In this document: positions 50,363 through 59,478 of the stretch, one piece after another
Layout: each line of letters begins with the position of its first letter
Numbering within the stretch: the stretch's first letter is position 1
Assembly: GCA_965197415.1 (NCBI GenBank)
Contig: OZ240207.1
Span: 2,976,001-3,040,000, forward strand
Length of the DNA: 64,000 nt
Direction of reading: 5' to 3'
From: DAOUJI01 sp965197415
GTDB lineage: Bacteria > Chloroflexota > Dehalococcoidia > Lucifugimonadales > JAGWBF01
The notes under the pieces: model-generated
What the model was told of the DNA's origin: nothing
Database searches by the model: none
The model's input: only the letters and a program-made list of their open reading frames with translations
Made by a program: the position numbers and the translations under genes

Positions 50363-51688
50363 ATGATGGCCCAGGAGGCGGAAGGCCGTCCTAAGTTACT
50401 TCAAGCCGCCATAGACGCCTTCCGGGTACCCGACCTAAGAGCGAAGATTCTCTTCACCCTGGCCATGCTGGGCGTATTCCGGTTCATGGCTCAGGTCCCC
50501 ATACCCGGCATCAACCGTGACAGCCTGGACGCCCTGTTCGAAAGCAGTCAGCTTCTGGGCTTTCTAAATCTCTTCAGCGGCGGAGCTCTGGAGAATATGA
50601 GCGTGGCCGCCCTGGGAGTGTTCCCCTACATCACTTCATCGATCGTCATGCAGTTGCTGGTTCCTGTTGTTCCTGCTCTGCAGCGCATATCCAGAGACGG
50701 GGAATCCGGACGCCAGAAGATAAACAGAATTGTCCACTTCGCCACCGTTCCCATAGCCCTGGCCCAGGGGTACGGTCAACTTCAGCTGGTGCAGTCGGCC
50801 GGTGTAATCAGCGGCGTCTGGTCAGGCCCCGGCGACGGCAATCTGGTGGCCACTGTGGCAATGCTGGCATCCCTCACCGCAGGCACCATGTTCCTTGTAT
50901 GGCTTGGAGAGCTAATTACCGAGCGGGGAATAGGAAACGGAATATCGCTGATAATCTTCGCTGGAATCGTGGCTGGGTTTCCTGGCCTCATATCCCAGGC
51001 TTCGGACCAGACCAACGCCCTCGGAATCATCTGGCTGGCCATCATCGGACTGCTGATCGTCGCGTTAATCGTAGTTTTTACCGAGGCCCACCGGCGGATA
51101 CCCGTCCAGTATGGCCGGAGCATCTTCCGGGGGGGCAGAATGTACCGGCAGACCGGCTCGACGTATCTGCCACTGCGGATAAACTCCGCGGGAATGATCC
51201 CCGTCATATTCGCCTCGTCGGTGGCCATTCTGCCCGCCACAATGGCAAGCTTCCTGGGCGTGCGGGGTGACTGGGTGGGGAACATAGCCAACTCCCTGGC
51301 CGACTGGTTCGACCCTTCCAGGTTCGTCTATTGGGTGCTGGCCTTCATACTGGTGGTGCTGTTCACCTTCTTCTATACTCTGGTGGTCTTCCAGCAGCAG
51401 AATTTGGCCGACAACCTCCAGAAGAACGGAGGCTTCGTGCCGGGCATCCGCCCAGGCAGGCCCACCCAGGAGTACCTCAACCGGGTCATACTGCGTTTGA
51501 CGTGGGGAGGCGCACTGTTCTTGGGGTTCGTGTTCATAGTGCCCTATTTTGCGGCTCTCCTCACGGATGTGCAGGCGATCCAGCTGCCCAGCATTAGCCT
51601 GCTCATTATGGTGGGCGTGGGCTTGGACACTCTAAGGCAGCTTGAAGCCCAGCTGTTGATGAGAAACTACGAAGGGTTCTTAAGGTAA
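50363..51688 (+). CDS. secY: protein translocase subunit SecY
   Basis: 441 residues with ten hydrophobic spans. The plug-domain region (GINRDSLDALFES), TM2 with GVFPYITSSIVMQLL, the cytosolic IPVQYG and LPLRINSAGMIPVIFA blocks, and FVPGIRPGRPTQEYL identify SecY. It forms the membrane channel for Sec export and insertion of proteins. GGAGGT lies 10 nt before the ATG. Location after rplO is standard. Confidence 0.97.
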   Translation: MMAQEAEGRPKLLQAAIDAFRVPDLRAKILFTLAMLGVFRFMAQVPIPGINRDSLDALFESSQLLGFLNLFSGGALENMSVAALGVFPYITSSIVMQLLVPVVPALQRISRDGESGRQKINRIVHFATVPIALAQGYGQLQLVQSAGVISGVWSGPGDGNLVATVAMLASLTAGTMFLVWLGELITERGIGNGISLIIFAGIVAGFPGLISQASDQTNALGIIWLAIIGLLIVALIVVFTEAHRRIPVQYGRSIFRGGRMYRQTGSTYLPLRINSAGMIPVIFASSVAILPATMASFLGVRGDWVGNIANSLADWFDPSRFVYWVLAFILVVLFTFFYTLVVFQQQNLADNLQKNGGFVPGIRPGRPTQEYLNRVILRLTWGGALFLGFVFIVPYFAALLTDVQAIQLPSISLLIMVGVGLDTLRQLEAQLLMRNYEGFLR

Positions 51689-51694
51689 CTAGCC

Positions 51695-52369
51695 GTGGCG
51701 ACGTCGGAGATAAGTCTGGCCAGGAGAGTCGTGCTGTTGGGGCCGCCGGGCGCCGGTAAAGGCACCCAGGCGAAGCAGATACTGGACGCCATCCCAGGTG
51801 TCAGCCACATCTCGACGGGCGACCTTTTCCGCCGACACCAACGGGAAGGGACGGAGCTTGGCGAGAAGGCGGCCGAATATATGAGTCAGGGCGCCCTTGT
51901 TCCTGATGAGGTCACGATCGCTATGGTGCTGAAACAGACGCTGCCTCCCGAAAGCCATGACGGGTTTCTCCTGGACGGGTTCCCGAGGAACCTCAACCAG
52001 GCCCGGTCTCTCGACGACGCTCTCAACAGTGAGTCCATCGGGATTGACCGTGTAGTCCACATGATGGTCCCCGTGGAGGAGCTCGTTAAGCGCCTGGGAG
52101 GGCGTATGATATGCAGGCAGTGCCAGGTGCCGTACCACCGGGACAATGCTCCGCCTAAGGCTGAGGGTGTCTGCGACTCCTGTGGAGGCGAGGTGTATCA
52201 AAGGGACGACGACAAGCCAGAAGCGATAATGGTTCGAATCCAGGTCTACGAGGACGAGACCCAGCCTCTGGTCGACTATTATCGGCAACAGGGTAATATC
52301 GTGGACGTGGACGGAATAGGTCCTGTGGAAGAAGTGAGAGTTCGTCTTATGGAGGCGCTCAAGATATAG
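51695..52369 (+). CDS. adk: adenylate kinase
   Basis: 224 residues. P-loop LLGPPGAGKGTQA, HISTGDLFR, GFLLDGFPRNLNQA and the long-lid zinc finger CRQCQVPYH...CDSCGGEVYQRDDD are all visible. It balances AMP, ADP and ATP. GTG start at 51695 is 6 nt after secY. It belongs to the spc segment as in many bacteria. Confidence 0.96.
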   Translation: MATSEISLARRVVLLGPPGAGKGTQAKQILDAIPGVSHISTGDLFRRHQREGTELGEKAAEYMSQGALVPDEVTIAMVLKQTLPPESHDGFLLDGFPRNLNQARSLDDALNSESIGIDRVVHMMVPVEELVKRLGGRMICRQCQVPYHRDNAPPKAEGVCDSCGGEVYQRDDDKPEAIMVRIQVYEDETQPLVDYYRQQGNIVDVDGIGPVEEVRVRLMEALKI

Positions 52370-52406
52370 TCCGGTCTTGTAGCAAGGGCCCAGGGTAAGT
52401 GGTAGA

Positions 52407-53222
52407 ATGAATATCAGAAAAATCGAAACAGCGTCCAACTCCAGCTCCCCATACAGTGGAGGCATAACCATCAAGTCCGCTAGGGAGTTGGAATCCATGC
52501 GCAAGGCAGGCGCAGTGGTCGGAGCAACCCTGTCCACTCTTCGTGAGTCGGTTAAGCCAGGGATGCGGACCAGGGACTTGGACGCCATTGCAAGCAAGGA
52601 GATCAAGAAACTCGGAGCAAAGCCCGCCTTCAAGGGGTACAGGGGCTTTCCCGCCACCATTTGCACTTCTCTGAACGAAGAAATCGTTCACGGAATTCCC
52701 GGCGACAGGACGCTTCACGAAGGCGACCTAATAAAGATGGATGTGGGCGCCGTGGTGGAGGGCTTCATAGGAGACGCCGCCATCACGGTGGGAGTCGGAA
52801 ACATTACCAAAGAGGCGGAGGACCTGATAGAAGCCACTAGGGAATCCCTCTGGGAAGGGATAAAAGCCGTTCATGACGGAGGCCGCGTGGGCGACGTAGG
52901 AAACGCTGTCCAGGAGTATGCAGAAGCCAGAGGGTACAGCGTCGTCCGGGAGTACGTGGGCCACGGCATCGGCCGTTTCCTCCACGAGGACCCCCAGGTG
53001 CCCAACTATGGCCCAGGGGGCAGAGGCGCGGTCCTGAGAAAGGGAATGACCATCGCCATCGAACCCATGTTGAATATGGGCGGTTGGAAGACTCGTGTGC
53101 TGGACGACCATTGGACGGTGGTCACGGCAGACGGAGAACTCTCCGCCCACTATGAGCACACTATAGCCATCACGGAAGATGGCATAGAGGTACTGACCAA
53201 AGAGAGGCAACGGGCGCTATAG
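52407..53222 (+). CDS. map: methionine aminopeptidase type I
   Basis: 271 residues. The pita-bread fold has ICTSLNEEIVHGIPG, the metal ligands in KMDVGAVVEGFIGDAA, YVGHGIGRFLHEDPQVPNYG and IAIEPMLNMG. It removes N-terminal Met co-translationally. About 20 additional residues precede the core. It follows adk and precedes infA, standard order. Confidence 0.96.
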   Translation: MNIRKIETASNSSSPYSGGITIKSARELESMRKAGAVVGATLSTLRESVKPGMRTRDLDAIASKEIKKLGAKPAFKGYRGFPATICTSLNEEIVHGIPGDRTLHEGDLIKMDVGAVVEGFIGDAAITVGVGNITKEAEDLIEATRESLWEGIKAVHDGGRVGDVGNAVQEYAEARGYSVVREYVGHGIGRFLHEDPQVPNYGPGGRGAVLRKGMTIAIEPMLNMGGWKTRVLDDHWTVVTADGELSAHYEHTIAITEDGIEVLTKERQRAL

Positions 53223-53226
53223 ACTT

Positions 53227-53445
53227 ATGCCAAAGAAAGAAGGAATAGAGGTGGAGGCCACCGTTGAGGAAGCCCTGCCCAATGGAATGTTCAGGGTGAA
53301 GCTTCCCAACGAGCATAAGGTGTTGGCCCACGTATCGGGGAAGATACGTCTCCACTTCATACGCGTGCTGCCGGGGGACAGAGTGCTGGTCGAGCTCTCC
53401 CCTTACGATTTAGCCAGGGGACGCATAACTTACAGGTTCAAATAG
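53227..53445 (+). CDS. infA: translation initiation factor IF-1
   Basis: 72 residues of S1-like OB fold. GIEVEATVEEALPNGMFRVKLPNEHKVLAHVSGKIR and VLVELSPYDLARGRITYRFK are nearly canonical. IF-1 occupies the A site during initiation. It starts 4 nt after map. Confidence 0.97.
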   Translation: MPKKEGIEVEATVEEALPNGMFRVKLPNEHKVLAHVSGKIRLHFIRVLPGDRVLVELSPYDLARGRITYRFK

Positions 53446-53446
53446 C

Positions 53447-53560
53447 ATGAGAGTACGAGCATCGGTAAAACCGCGCTGCAACAAGTGCAGGATAATCAAG
53501 CGCAAAGGGATTATCCGGGTGATATGCGTCAACGTGAAGCACGTCCAACGGCAGGGGTAG
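53447..53560 (+). CDS. rpmJ: 50S ribosomal protein L36
   Basis: 37 residues, MRVRASVKPRCNKCRIIKRK then GIIRVICVNVKHVQRQG. The CxxC, Cys and His of the usual zinc site are present, which is the normal zinc-type L36. It lies one base after the infA stop. Confidence 0.95.
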   Translation: MRVRASVKPRCNKCRIIKRKGIIRVICVNVKHVQRQG

Positions 53561-53610
53561 CCCGCGGGACGGCTTCTACAATGTTGACCGGCGCCAACTA
53601 GGAGGATGAT

Positions 53611-54003
53611 ATGGTCCGTGTGGCCGGAGTGGACATACCAGACGGAAAGAGAGTGGACGTGGCCTTGCGCCGCATCTACGGCATAGGCCCGGTGATGGCT
53701 AAGGAGATACTGGCGCGGGCGGACATAGAAGGTGAACCCAAGCCCAAAATCACCGAGCTGTCGGAAGCGGAAATCGACCGGCTGCGGGAAATCATCGACA
53801 AGGAATACAAGGTGGAAGGCGATCTCCGGCGTGAAGTGACCATGAACGTCCGGAGGCTCATAGAAATCGGCTCCACGCGGGGTCTGCGCCACCGGCGGGG
53901 ACTGCCCGTCAGAGGACAGAGGACTCGCACAAACGCACGCACTCGCAAGGGACCCAGAAGGACCGTCGCCGGACGCGGACGCCGGACCGGCGGCAAGAAG
54001 TAG
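53611..54003 (+). CDS. rpsM: 30S ribosomal protein S13
   Basis: 130 residues. VRVAGVDIPDGKRVDVALRRIYGIG, the helical middle, and GLRHRRGLPVRGQRTRTNARTRKGP at the C terminus are typical. S13 contacts the P-site tRNA and 50S. AGGAGG precedes the ATG. It opens the alpha segment. Confidence 0.97.
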   Translation: MVRVAGVDIPDGKRVDVALRRIYGIGPVMAKEILARADIEGEPKPKITELSEAEIDRLREIIDKEYKVEGDLRREVTMNVRRLIEIGSTRGLRHRRGLPVRGQRTRTNARTRKGPRRTVAGRGRRTGGKK

Positions 54004-54013
54004 AGGAGGCCTC

Positions 54014-54397
54014 ATGGCCAGACCGCGAACACGCAGAAGAGAAAGAAAGTCGGTTCCCCGGGGCAAGGCATATATCCACTCGACTTTCAACAACACTTTG
54101 GTTACTCTGACCGACCCGCAGGGCGCGGTAATTGTCTCGTCCAGCGCTGGAACGTCCGGATTCAAGGGGTCGAGAAAAGGCACGGCTTTTGCAGCCCAAA
54201 GGGCGGCGGAACAGGCCGCTCGTAGGGGCATGGACCACGGTATGCGCTTTATCGATGTATTCATCAAGGGTCCCGGAGCTGGCAGGGAGGCTGCCATTCG
54301 GTCCCTACAGGCCGCCGGGCTAATGATAAACAGCATTCGGGACGTTACTCCCATACCCCACAATGGGTGCAGGCCTCCCAAGAGAAGAAGGGTGTAG
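54014..54397 (+). CDS. rpsK: 30S ribosomal protein S11
   Basis: 127 residues. AYIHSTFNNTLVTLTDPQGAVI, SSAGTSGFKGSRKGTAFAAQ and VTPIPHNGCRPPKRRRV are diagnostic. S11 forms part of the platform near the E site. It starts 10 nt after rpsM. Confidence 0.97.
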   Translation: MARPRTRRRERKSVPRGKAYIHSTFNNTLVTLTDPQGAVIVSSSAGTSGFKGSRKGTAFAAQRAAEQAARRGMDHGMRFIDVFIKGPGAGREAAIRSLQAAGLMINSIRDVTPIPHNGCRPPKRRRV

Positions 54398-54402
54398 ATA
54401 GT

Positions 54403-55029
54403 ATGGCGCGATATACCGGACCGGTTTGCAGGCTGTGCCGCAGGGCGGGGGAAAAGCTCATGCTCAAGGGAGAGCGTTGCTACACGCCGCGCTGCGCCAT
54501 CGAACGGCGACGAACTCCACCAGGAAACCAATCTCCTCGCAGACGGCGCACCTCGGACCATGGCATCCAGCTCAGGGAAAAGCAGAAGGCCAGGCAAATC
54601 TACGGTGTCATGGAGAAGCAGTTCCGCCGCTATATGGACGAGGCCTTCAAGAAGCCGGGCGCCACCGGCCAATACCTGATGGAGATTCTCGAGCGGCGAA
54701 TGGACAACGTCATATTTAGGCTGGGGTTCGCAGACTCGAGGAACCAGGCGAGGCAGCTTGTCCTGCACGGACACTTCAACGTAAACGGCAAAAAGACGAC
54801 CATCCCTTCCTTTATGGTAAAGGCCGGAGATGTCATATCATGGCAGGAGTCCCGAAAGTCCAAGGACTTCTATACGGCGTTGACTCAGGACATTCCCAAG
54901 AGGCCTATACCCCAGTGGATTAACCTTGACCTGGAAAACATGGCAGGCACCGTGAACAACCTGCCCACGGAGGAAGATCTGGAGTCCGCGATAGACACCC
55001 GTCTCATAGTGGAGTTCTACTCGAGGTAA
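54403..55029 (+). CDS. rpsD: 30S ribosomal protein S4
   Basis: 208 residues. ARYTGPVCRLCRRAGEKLMLKGERC includes the N-terminal Cys cluster of zinc-type S4. LEIL...RLGFADSRNQARQLVLHGHFNVNGKKT is the S4 RNA-binding domain. The start is set at MARYTGP, 5 nt after rpsK. Confidence 0.97.
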   Translation: MARYTGPVCRLCRRAGEKLMLKGERCYTPRCAIERRRTPPGNQSPRRRRTSDHGIQLREKQKARQIYGVMEKQFRRYMDEAFKKPGATGQYLMEILERRMDNVIFRLGFADSRNQARQLVLHGHFNVNGKKTTIPSFMVKAGDVISWQESRKSKDFYTALTQDIPKRPIPQWINLDLENMAGTVNNLPTEEDLESAIDTRLIVEFYSR

Positions 55030-55033
55030 AGCA

Positions 55034-56197
55034 ATGGTATTGGAAACCGCAATCCTGACGCGAACCGCGGCCCAGCGCACACCGGAACCAATCGTTCCGG
55101 AGATCAAGACGCTGGAGCTGACGGACACCTACGGCAAGTTCGCGATAGAACCTCTCGAAAGAGGGTATGGAATAACCCTTGGAAACCCCATGCGCAGGAT
55201 GCTCCTCGGCTCCGTTGAAGGAGCGGCCATTACATGGGTGAAGATAGACGGAGTGCTTCATGAGTACTCCTCCATCCCCCACATGAAGGAAGAGGTCATG
55301 GACTTTCTTCTGAACGTTAAGGGGATTCGAATCCGTTCGGTGACGGGCCGCCCGGGCAAGATGCGTCTTGAAATCAAGGGAGAAGGTCGTGTATGCGCCG
55401 GCGACGTGGCCACATCCGCAGACTTCGAGATCGTGAACCCTGAGCACCACCTGGCCACCCTGGACTCCGACGACGCCACCTTGTCGGTGGAGTTTAACGT
55501 GGACAACGGCAAGGGCTACCAGCCCGTCCCCACCCAGGGCGACGGTTCCGCAGGCTCTCTGATGGGCGCCCTTCCGGTGGACGCTATTTTCAACCCTGTC
55601 AGGAAGGTCAACTACAACGTGGAGAGGACCCGTGTCGGGTACTTCACCGACTACGAGAGGCTCGTGTTGGAAGTATGGACCGACGGCGCCATCACTCCGG
55701 TGGAAGCAGTGAAGGCCTCATCCGAGGTGCTGGTAAGCCACTTCTTCCTGTTCAACAACCTGGGTTCGGAAGTGAAGGCGGGGACGGAACGCACCTCGTT
55801 GATGGTGTCCCCTGAGGTGTACCAGACTCCCATTGAGAAACTGGAACTGTCGTCCAGGACTCTAAATTGCCTCAAGCGGGCCCACATCACCAAGGTTGGT
55901 CAGGTGTTGGAGATGACCAACGAAGAGCTCTTGAAGATACGAAACTTCGGGGAAAAGTCCCTGGAAGAGCTCATGGACCGGCTGAGGCGAGAGGGAGTAA
56001 TCGGGGAAAACGAACGCTCAATAGACGGTGAAACCACTCTTGCGAGTCTGGATGATGCCGCAGCCTTGGCGATGGAAGAAGCCGGACCGTCAGAGCCTTC
56101 TACTGTGGAGTACGAGTTCCCTCAGGATAATGACAAAGACCTCGGCGATGACAATGAGAACGAAGAGCCGGAATACGACGAGGACGAGGAGAGCTAG
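55034..56197 (+). CDS. rpoA: RNA polymerase alpha subunit with acidic C-terminal tail
   Basis: 387 residues. The alpha-NTD includes FAIEPLERGYGITLGNPMRRMLLGS and VNYNVERTRVG. The alpha-CTD includes LELSSRTLNCLKRAHITKVGQVLEM. After the CTD, about 60 residues follow, ending in a very acidic DNENEEPEYDEDEES. The assembly and promoter-contact parts are complete. Starts 4 nt after rpsD. Confidence 0.96.
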   Translation: MVLETAILTRTAAQRTPEPIVPEIKTLELTDTYGKFAIEPLERGYGITLGNPMRRMLLGSVEGAAITWVKIDGVLHEYSSIPHMKEEVMDFLLNVKGIRIRSVTGRPGKMRLEIKGEGRVCAGDVATSADFEIVNPEHHLATLDSDDATLSVEFNVDNGKGYQPVPTQGDGSAGSLMGALPVDAIFNPVRKVNYNVERTRVGYFTDYERLVLEVWTDGAITPVEAVKASSEVLVSHFFLFNNLGSEVKAGTERTSLMVSPEVYQTPIEKLELSSRTLNCLKRAHITKVGQVLEMTNEELLKIRNFGEKSLEELMDRLRREGVIGENERSIDGETTLASLDDAAALAMEEAGPSEPSTVEYEFPQDNDKDLGDDNENEEPEYDEDEES

Positions 56198-56201
56198 GCT
56201 C

Positions 56202-56555
56202 ATGGTGGCCCATCGCATTAAAGGAAAGAAGCTCGGCAGACCTAAGGACCAAAGAATAGCGTTGCTGCGCAATCTAGCGTCCGAGATTGTCCGGCATGAA
56301 AAGGTGGTTACCACCCACCCCAAAGCTGTGGAGGCCCGTAGAGAGGTCGAACGGCTTATTACTCACGGCAAGAAGGGAGGTCTCCACCACAGGAGGCTGG
56401 CCCTGTCACGCGTCCCAAACGAGGAGGTGATTTCCAAGGTCTTCGACGAGTTGGCGCCGCGATACGCCAGCCGTGCAGGGGGATACACTAGAATAGTGAA
56501 GCTGGGACCTCGCAAGGGCGACGCAGCGCCCATGTCCCTCATCGAGTTCGTCTAA
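56202..56555 (+). CDS. rplQ: 50S ribosomal protein L17
   Basis: 117 residues. RIKGKKLGRPKDQRIALLRNLASEIVRHEKVVTTHPKAVEARREVERLIT, in parts, with the C-terminal GGYTRIVKLGPRKGDAAPMSLIEFV is diagnostic. It stands 4 nt after rpoA, the standard neighbour. Confidence 0.97.
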   Translation: MVAHRIKGKKLGRPKDQRIALLRNLASEIVRHEKVVTTHPKAVEARREVERLITHGKKGGLHHRRLALSRVPNEEVISKVFDELAPRYASRAGGYTRIVKLGPRKGDAAPMSLIEFV

Positions 56556-56571
56556 GCGCCGAGGCCACAAG

Positions 56572-57405
56572 ATGGCCGGGGCTGACGACGCTCAAGACCA
56601 AGGGCAAGCAGAAGAACGACGAATTGCATTGGTCTTGGAATATGAAGGCACCGCGTACAATGGGTTCCAGTTTCAGGCCAATGCTCCTTCAGTCCAAGGC
56701 ACAGTGGAGGATGCCCTAAAGAGCTTCACCGGAGAAGTCATTCGCATCCGCGGGGCGTCCCGCACCGACTCAGGGGCCCACGCCGCTGGTCAGGTGGCGG
56801 ACTTCCTGACCCAAGCTCCTTATCCAACCGATATATTCTGCCGAGCGCTCAACTCCTTCCTGCCGCCGGACATCAGGGTTCGGGGAGCTGTGGAGATGTC
56901 CCGGGACTTCAGCGCCAGATTCTCGGCGGTCAGCCGGGTCTACCGGTACACCGCCTGGAACCATGTCCGCCCGACGGCGCTGTGGAGGAACTTCTCCTAC
57001 TGGGTCAGGGACAGGCTGGACCTGACGGCAATGCGGGAAGCCTCCGAATCGTTGCTGGGCGCTCACGACTTCTCCACCATCGCGTCGTCACTGCCGCCGG
57101 GCCGCAACCCGGTGCGTACGGTCAGGCGATGGGATGTGTGGAGAGAGGACGAAAGGGTGATCATGGAGGCGGAAGGCGACAGCTTCCTGCCTCACCAGAT
57201 CAGGAGGACTAACGCTCTGCTGGTCAGAGTGGGCCTGGGCAAGTTGCCCGTAGACGCAATTCGAAATATAATTGACCGGTCCGTTCAAAAAATGGATAGT
57301 TGCCCCTCTCTTCCGGCCAGGGGGCTGTGCTTGATAAAGGTGAACTATCCTGGATTTTCGTCGGATACGCTCAAGGCTGGGTTGAACGAAGATGAAACGA
57401 GATAA
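56572..57405 (+). CDS. truA: tRNA pseudouridine(38-40) synthase
   Basis: 277 residues. LEYEGTAYNGFQFQ at the N terminus, the catalytic Asp in GASRTDSGAHAAGQVADF, SRVYRYTAWNH and SFLPHQIRRTNALLVRVG are conserved TruA blocks. It modifies the tRNA anticodon stem-loop. Its last 14 nt overlap rplM. Confidence 0.95.
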   Translation: MAGADDAQDQGQAEERRIALVLEYEGTAYNGFQFQANAPSVQGTVEDALKSFTGEVIRIRGASRTDSGAHAAGQVADFLTQAPYPTDIFCRALNSFLPPDIRVRGAVEMSRDFSARFSAVSRVYRYTAWNHVRPTALWRNFSYWVRDRLDLTAMREASESLLGAHDFSTIASSLPPGRNPVRTVRRWDVWREDERVIMEAEGDSFLPHQIRRTNALLVRVGLGKLPVDAIRNIIDRSVQKMDSCPSLPARGLCLIKVNYPGFSSDTLKAGLNEDETR

Positions 57406-57838
57406 GACATATCACGCGAAGCAGTCGGAAGTCACTCCCGAGTGGCGCCTGGTAGACGCCTCCGGGCAGACTCTGGGCAGGCTGGCCACTCGGATATCCA
57501 GGGCTCTTCAAGGCAAGGACAAGCCGATCTATACGCCGAACGTGCTTACAGGCGACTTCGTCGTGGTGGTGAACGCTGAAAAAGTGAGGGTCACCGGACG
57601 GAAGCTGAACCAGAAGCTCTACTATCGCCACAGCGGGTACGTGGGGAACCTCAAGACCTTCGTCATGAAAGACATCATGGAGAAAAACCCGGAGCGGGTG
57701 CTTGAAATGGCGGTCAAGGGAATGCTGCCCCGGACCAAAAGGGGCAGGGACATGTTCAAGCGGCTCAAGGTCTACCGTGGGGACAGCCATCCCCACCAGG
57801 CGCAGCTGGGGGCCCCGGCGGCGGCGGGAGCCGAATAA
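57392..57838 (+). CDS. rplM: 50S ribosomal protein L13
   Basis: 148 residues. WRLVDASGQTLGRLATRISRALQGKDKPIYTPN and VVVVNAEKVRVTGRKLNQKLYYRHSGYVG, in parts, then GMLPRTKRGRDMFKRLKVYRGDSHPHQAQ are typical. L13 is an early assembly protein. The ATG lies inside truA. Confidence 0.97.
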   Translation: MKRDKTYHAKQSEVTPEWRLVDASGQTLGRLATRISRALQGKDKPIYTPNVLTGDFVVVVNAEKVRVTGRKLNQKLYYRHSGYVGNLKTFVMKDIMEKNPERVLEMAVKGMLPRTKRGRDMFKRLKVYRGDSHPHQAQLGAPAAAGAE

Positions 57839-57862
57839 GAGTAGGTCATTAAGGAGATAAAC

Positions 57863-58291
57863 TTGGTCCAGGAGTCTACACAGCAGTACTACTACGGAAC
57901 GGGAAAACGGAAGCTGGCCATAGCCAAGGTGCGCTTATATCTGGCGGCTGGTTCCTCGGACATAGGCGCCCCCGGCCACGTCAGGGTCAACGGGCGTCCG
58001 TTGGAGGAAGTCTTCTCCTGGTTCCCCTGGCAGGAGGCTGTCAAAGAGCCTCTGAAGGTCACTGACTCCCTGGACCGTTTCACCATAGTCGCCTCTGTTC
58101 GAGGCGGAGGCATATCCGCCTGGAGCCACGCAGTGCGCCACGGCATCTCACGAGCCCTCGCCCTCTATGACGAGTCGTTTAAGCCCGTTCTCCGACAGCA
58201 CGGGTTCCTGACCAGGGACTCCCGCATAAAGGAGAGCAAGAAGTACGGGCTCAAGAGGGCCAGGCGCGCGCCTCAGTACACCAAGCGTTAG
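57863..58291 (+). CDS. rpsI: 30S ribosomal protein S9
   Basis: 142 residues from TTG with AAGGAGAT upstream. YYGTGKRKLAIAKVRLYL, VRVNGRPLEEVF, SVRGGGISAWSHAVRHGISRAL and the invariant C-terminal KKYGLKRARRAPQYTKR are diagnostic; the tail touches P-site tRNA. It ends the superoperon. Confidence 0.97.
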   Translation: MVQESTQQYYYGTGKRKLAIAKVRLYLAAGSSDIGAPGHVRVNGRPLEEVFSWFPWQEAVKEPLKVTDSLDRFTIVASVRGGGISAWSHAVRHGISRALALYDESFKPVLRQHGFLTRDSRIKESKKYGLKRARRAPQYTKR

Positions 58292-58420
58292 CCGTCTTGC
58301 CGTCTCCACCCTTGTAGGGGCGTCCCCTTGTGGGCGCCCTTCCCCACGGCAACAATCCCCACGAGGAGATCATGAAACCGGCGTCGCCCTATGTGTGCCC
58401 TGCTCCTATTCGTGGGTATA

Positions 58421-58441
58421 GGGCAGGTACAAGACCTGCCC
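58421..58441. terminator. hairpin between rpsI and the EamA transporter gene
   Basis: GGGCAGGT (58421-58428) and ACCTGCCC (58434-58441) form a perfect 8-bp stem with a 5-nt loop between two convergent genes. CTACATTTC follows on the plus strand. It may end both transcripts; its sequence also recalls dispersed intergenic repeats, so the role is not certain. Confidence 0.5.
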
Positions 58442-58453
58442 CTACATTTCCGC

Positions 58454-59353
58454 CTATTGCAACGAAATAATCACCACCGCTGCGGTTATCGAGGCAATCC
58501 CCAAAGCCTGCGGCGCCAGTGTTCCCCGGGTGATCCAGTGACCGAAGGCCGCCGGACGCCATGAGGCCAGCCCCAGAGAGTAGAGGAAGACCAACAGGGG
58601 TTGGATAGCCCCCACGGCGGCTACCAGAGCCACATCCCCTAAGTTGATGGCCGCAAACCGGGTGAGCAGAGCCACCGTAATCAGGACCTCAACCCCGAAC
58701 ATCATCGCCATGAAAGGCCGGTCGTGGAGGAGCGCCGGAGCGCCTGTCCTGGCTTCCGCCGACGAGAAGGCCAGCGCGAACATGATAGGAGCGAACCCGA
58801 CTCGGTACGAGCCGAAGAACTGCCAAAAGTCGCCGTCGTCCAGGGCGACCTTGGCCACGACGAATGAGAACGCCAGAAGCGCCGCGGCTCCCAGGCTCAG
58901 CAGAATCACCCTGACGTCTCCTGTTAGCCTTCCGCCTCGCGTCTTCTCCCATGACACCAACGCCGCGCCGATGACCGATAGGAATATGGCCCCGACAGCG
59001 AGCGAGGACAACTTCTCGCCGAGAAATCCCGCCGCCAAAGGGGCCACTATCAAGGGATAGAGGTGCCATATGGGCACAACCCGCGCCACCTGCCCGGTCT
59101 TGAGTGCACTGAGGAAGAGTATCAAGCTGCCGGCTGCCAGCACTCCGGTGCCCAAGGCCAAACCGACAGTCCGGGCCTCCACTCCGTCCAGGCCCGTCAC
59201 GATTCCAAACGTGATGAGGCCCAGCGCCAGCTCGAATATTCCTATCCAGTAGGAGTAGTGGGGGACGCTGCGGCAGCGGTCGACGATTGCCTTGTCCAGG
59301 ATGTTGGCGGCGCCGGTAAAAGTCGGGAAGAGTATGGCGAAGAGTATCCACAT
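58454..59353 (-). CDS. EamA/DMT family transporter
   Basis: 299 residues from ATG at 59353, with about ten hydrophobic spans in two five-helix repeats, as in drug/metabolite exporters. MWILFAILFPTFTGAANILDKAIVD and the GTGVLAAGSLILFLSALKTGQVARVVPIWHLYPLIVAPLAA segment, in parts, are typical EamA features. It probably moves a small metabolite across the cytoplasmic membrane. An in-frame GTG at 59389 would add 12 residues, but a TATACT -10-like box (59367-59372) would then lie inside the coding region. Confidence 0.82.
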   Translation of the reverse strand: MWILFAILFPTFTGAANILDKAIVDRCRSVPHYSYWIGIFELALGLITFGIVTGLDGVEARTVGLALGTGVLAAGSLILFLSALKTGQVARVVPIWHLYPLIVAPLAAGFLGEKLSSLAVGAIFLSVIGAALVSWEKTRGGRLTGDVRVILLSLGAAALLAFSFVVAKVALDDGDFWQFFGSYRVGFAPIMFALAFSSAEARTGAPALLHDRPFMAMMFGVEVLITVALLTRFAAINLGDVALVAAVGAIQPLLVFLYSLGLASWRPAAFGHWITRGTLAPQALGIASITAAVVIISLQ

Positions 59354-59478
59354 GAGCGCTGACGGGGAGTATAACACTGGGCGCCCCACGTTAGGCTAAG
59401 GTACGACAGCTGGGAGCGGCCCGTTTGAGTCCGGCTGATGTTAGAATATTCCGACCAACCGCTTAGCCAGGAGGCATC

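Noticed and set aside
51689..52666. Long reverse-strand frame across adk and map
   Set aside because: Antisense to two well-conserved genes, with low-quality composition.
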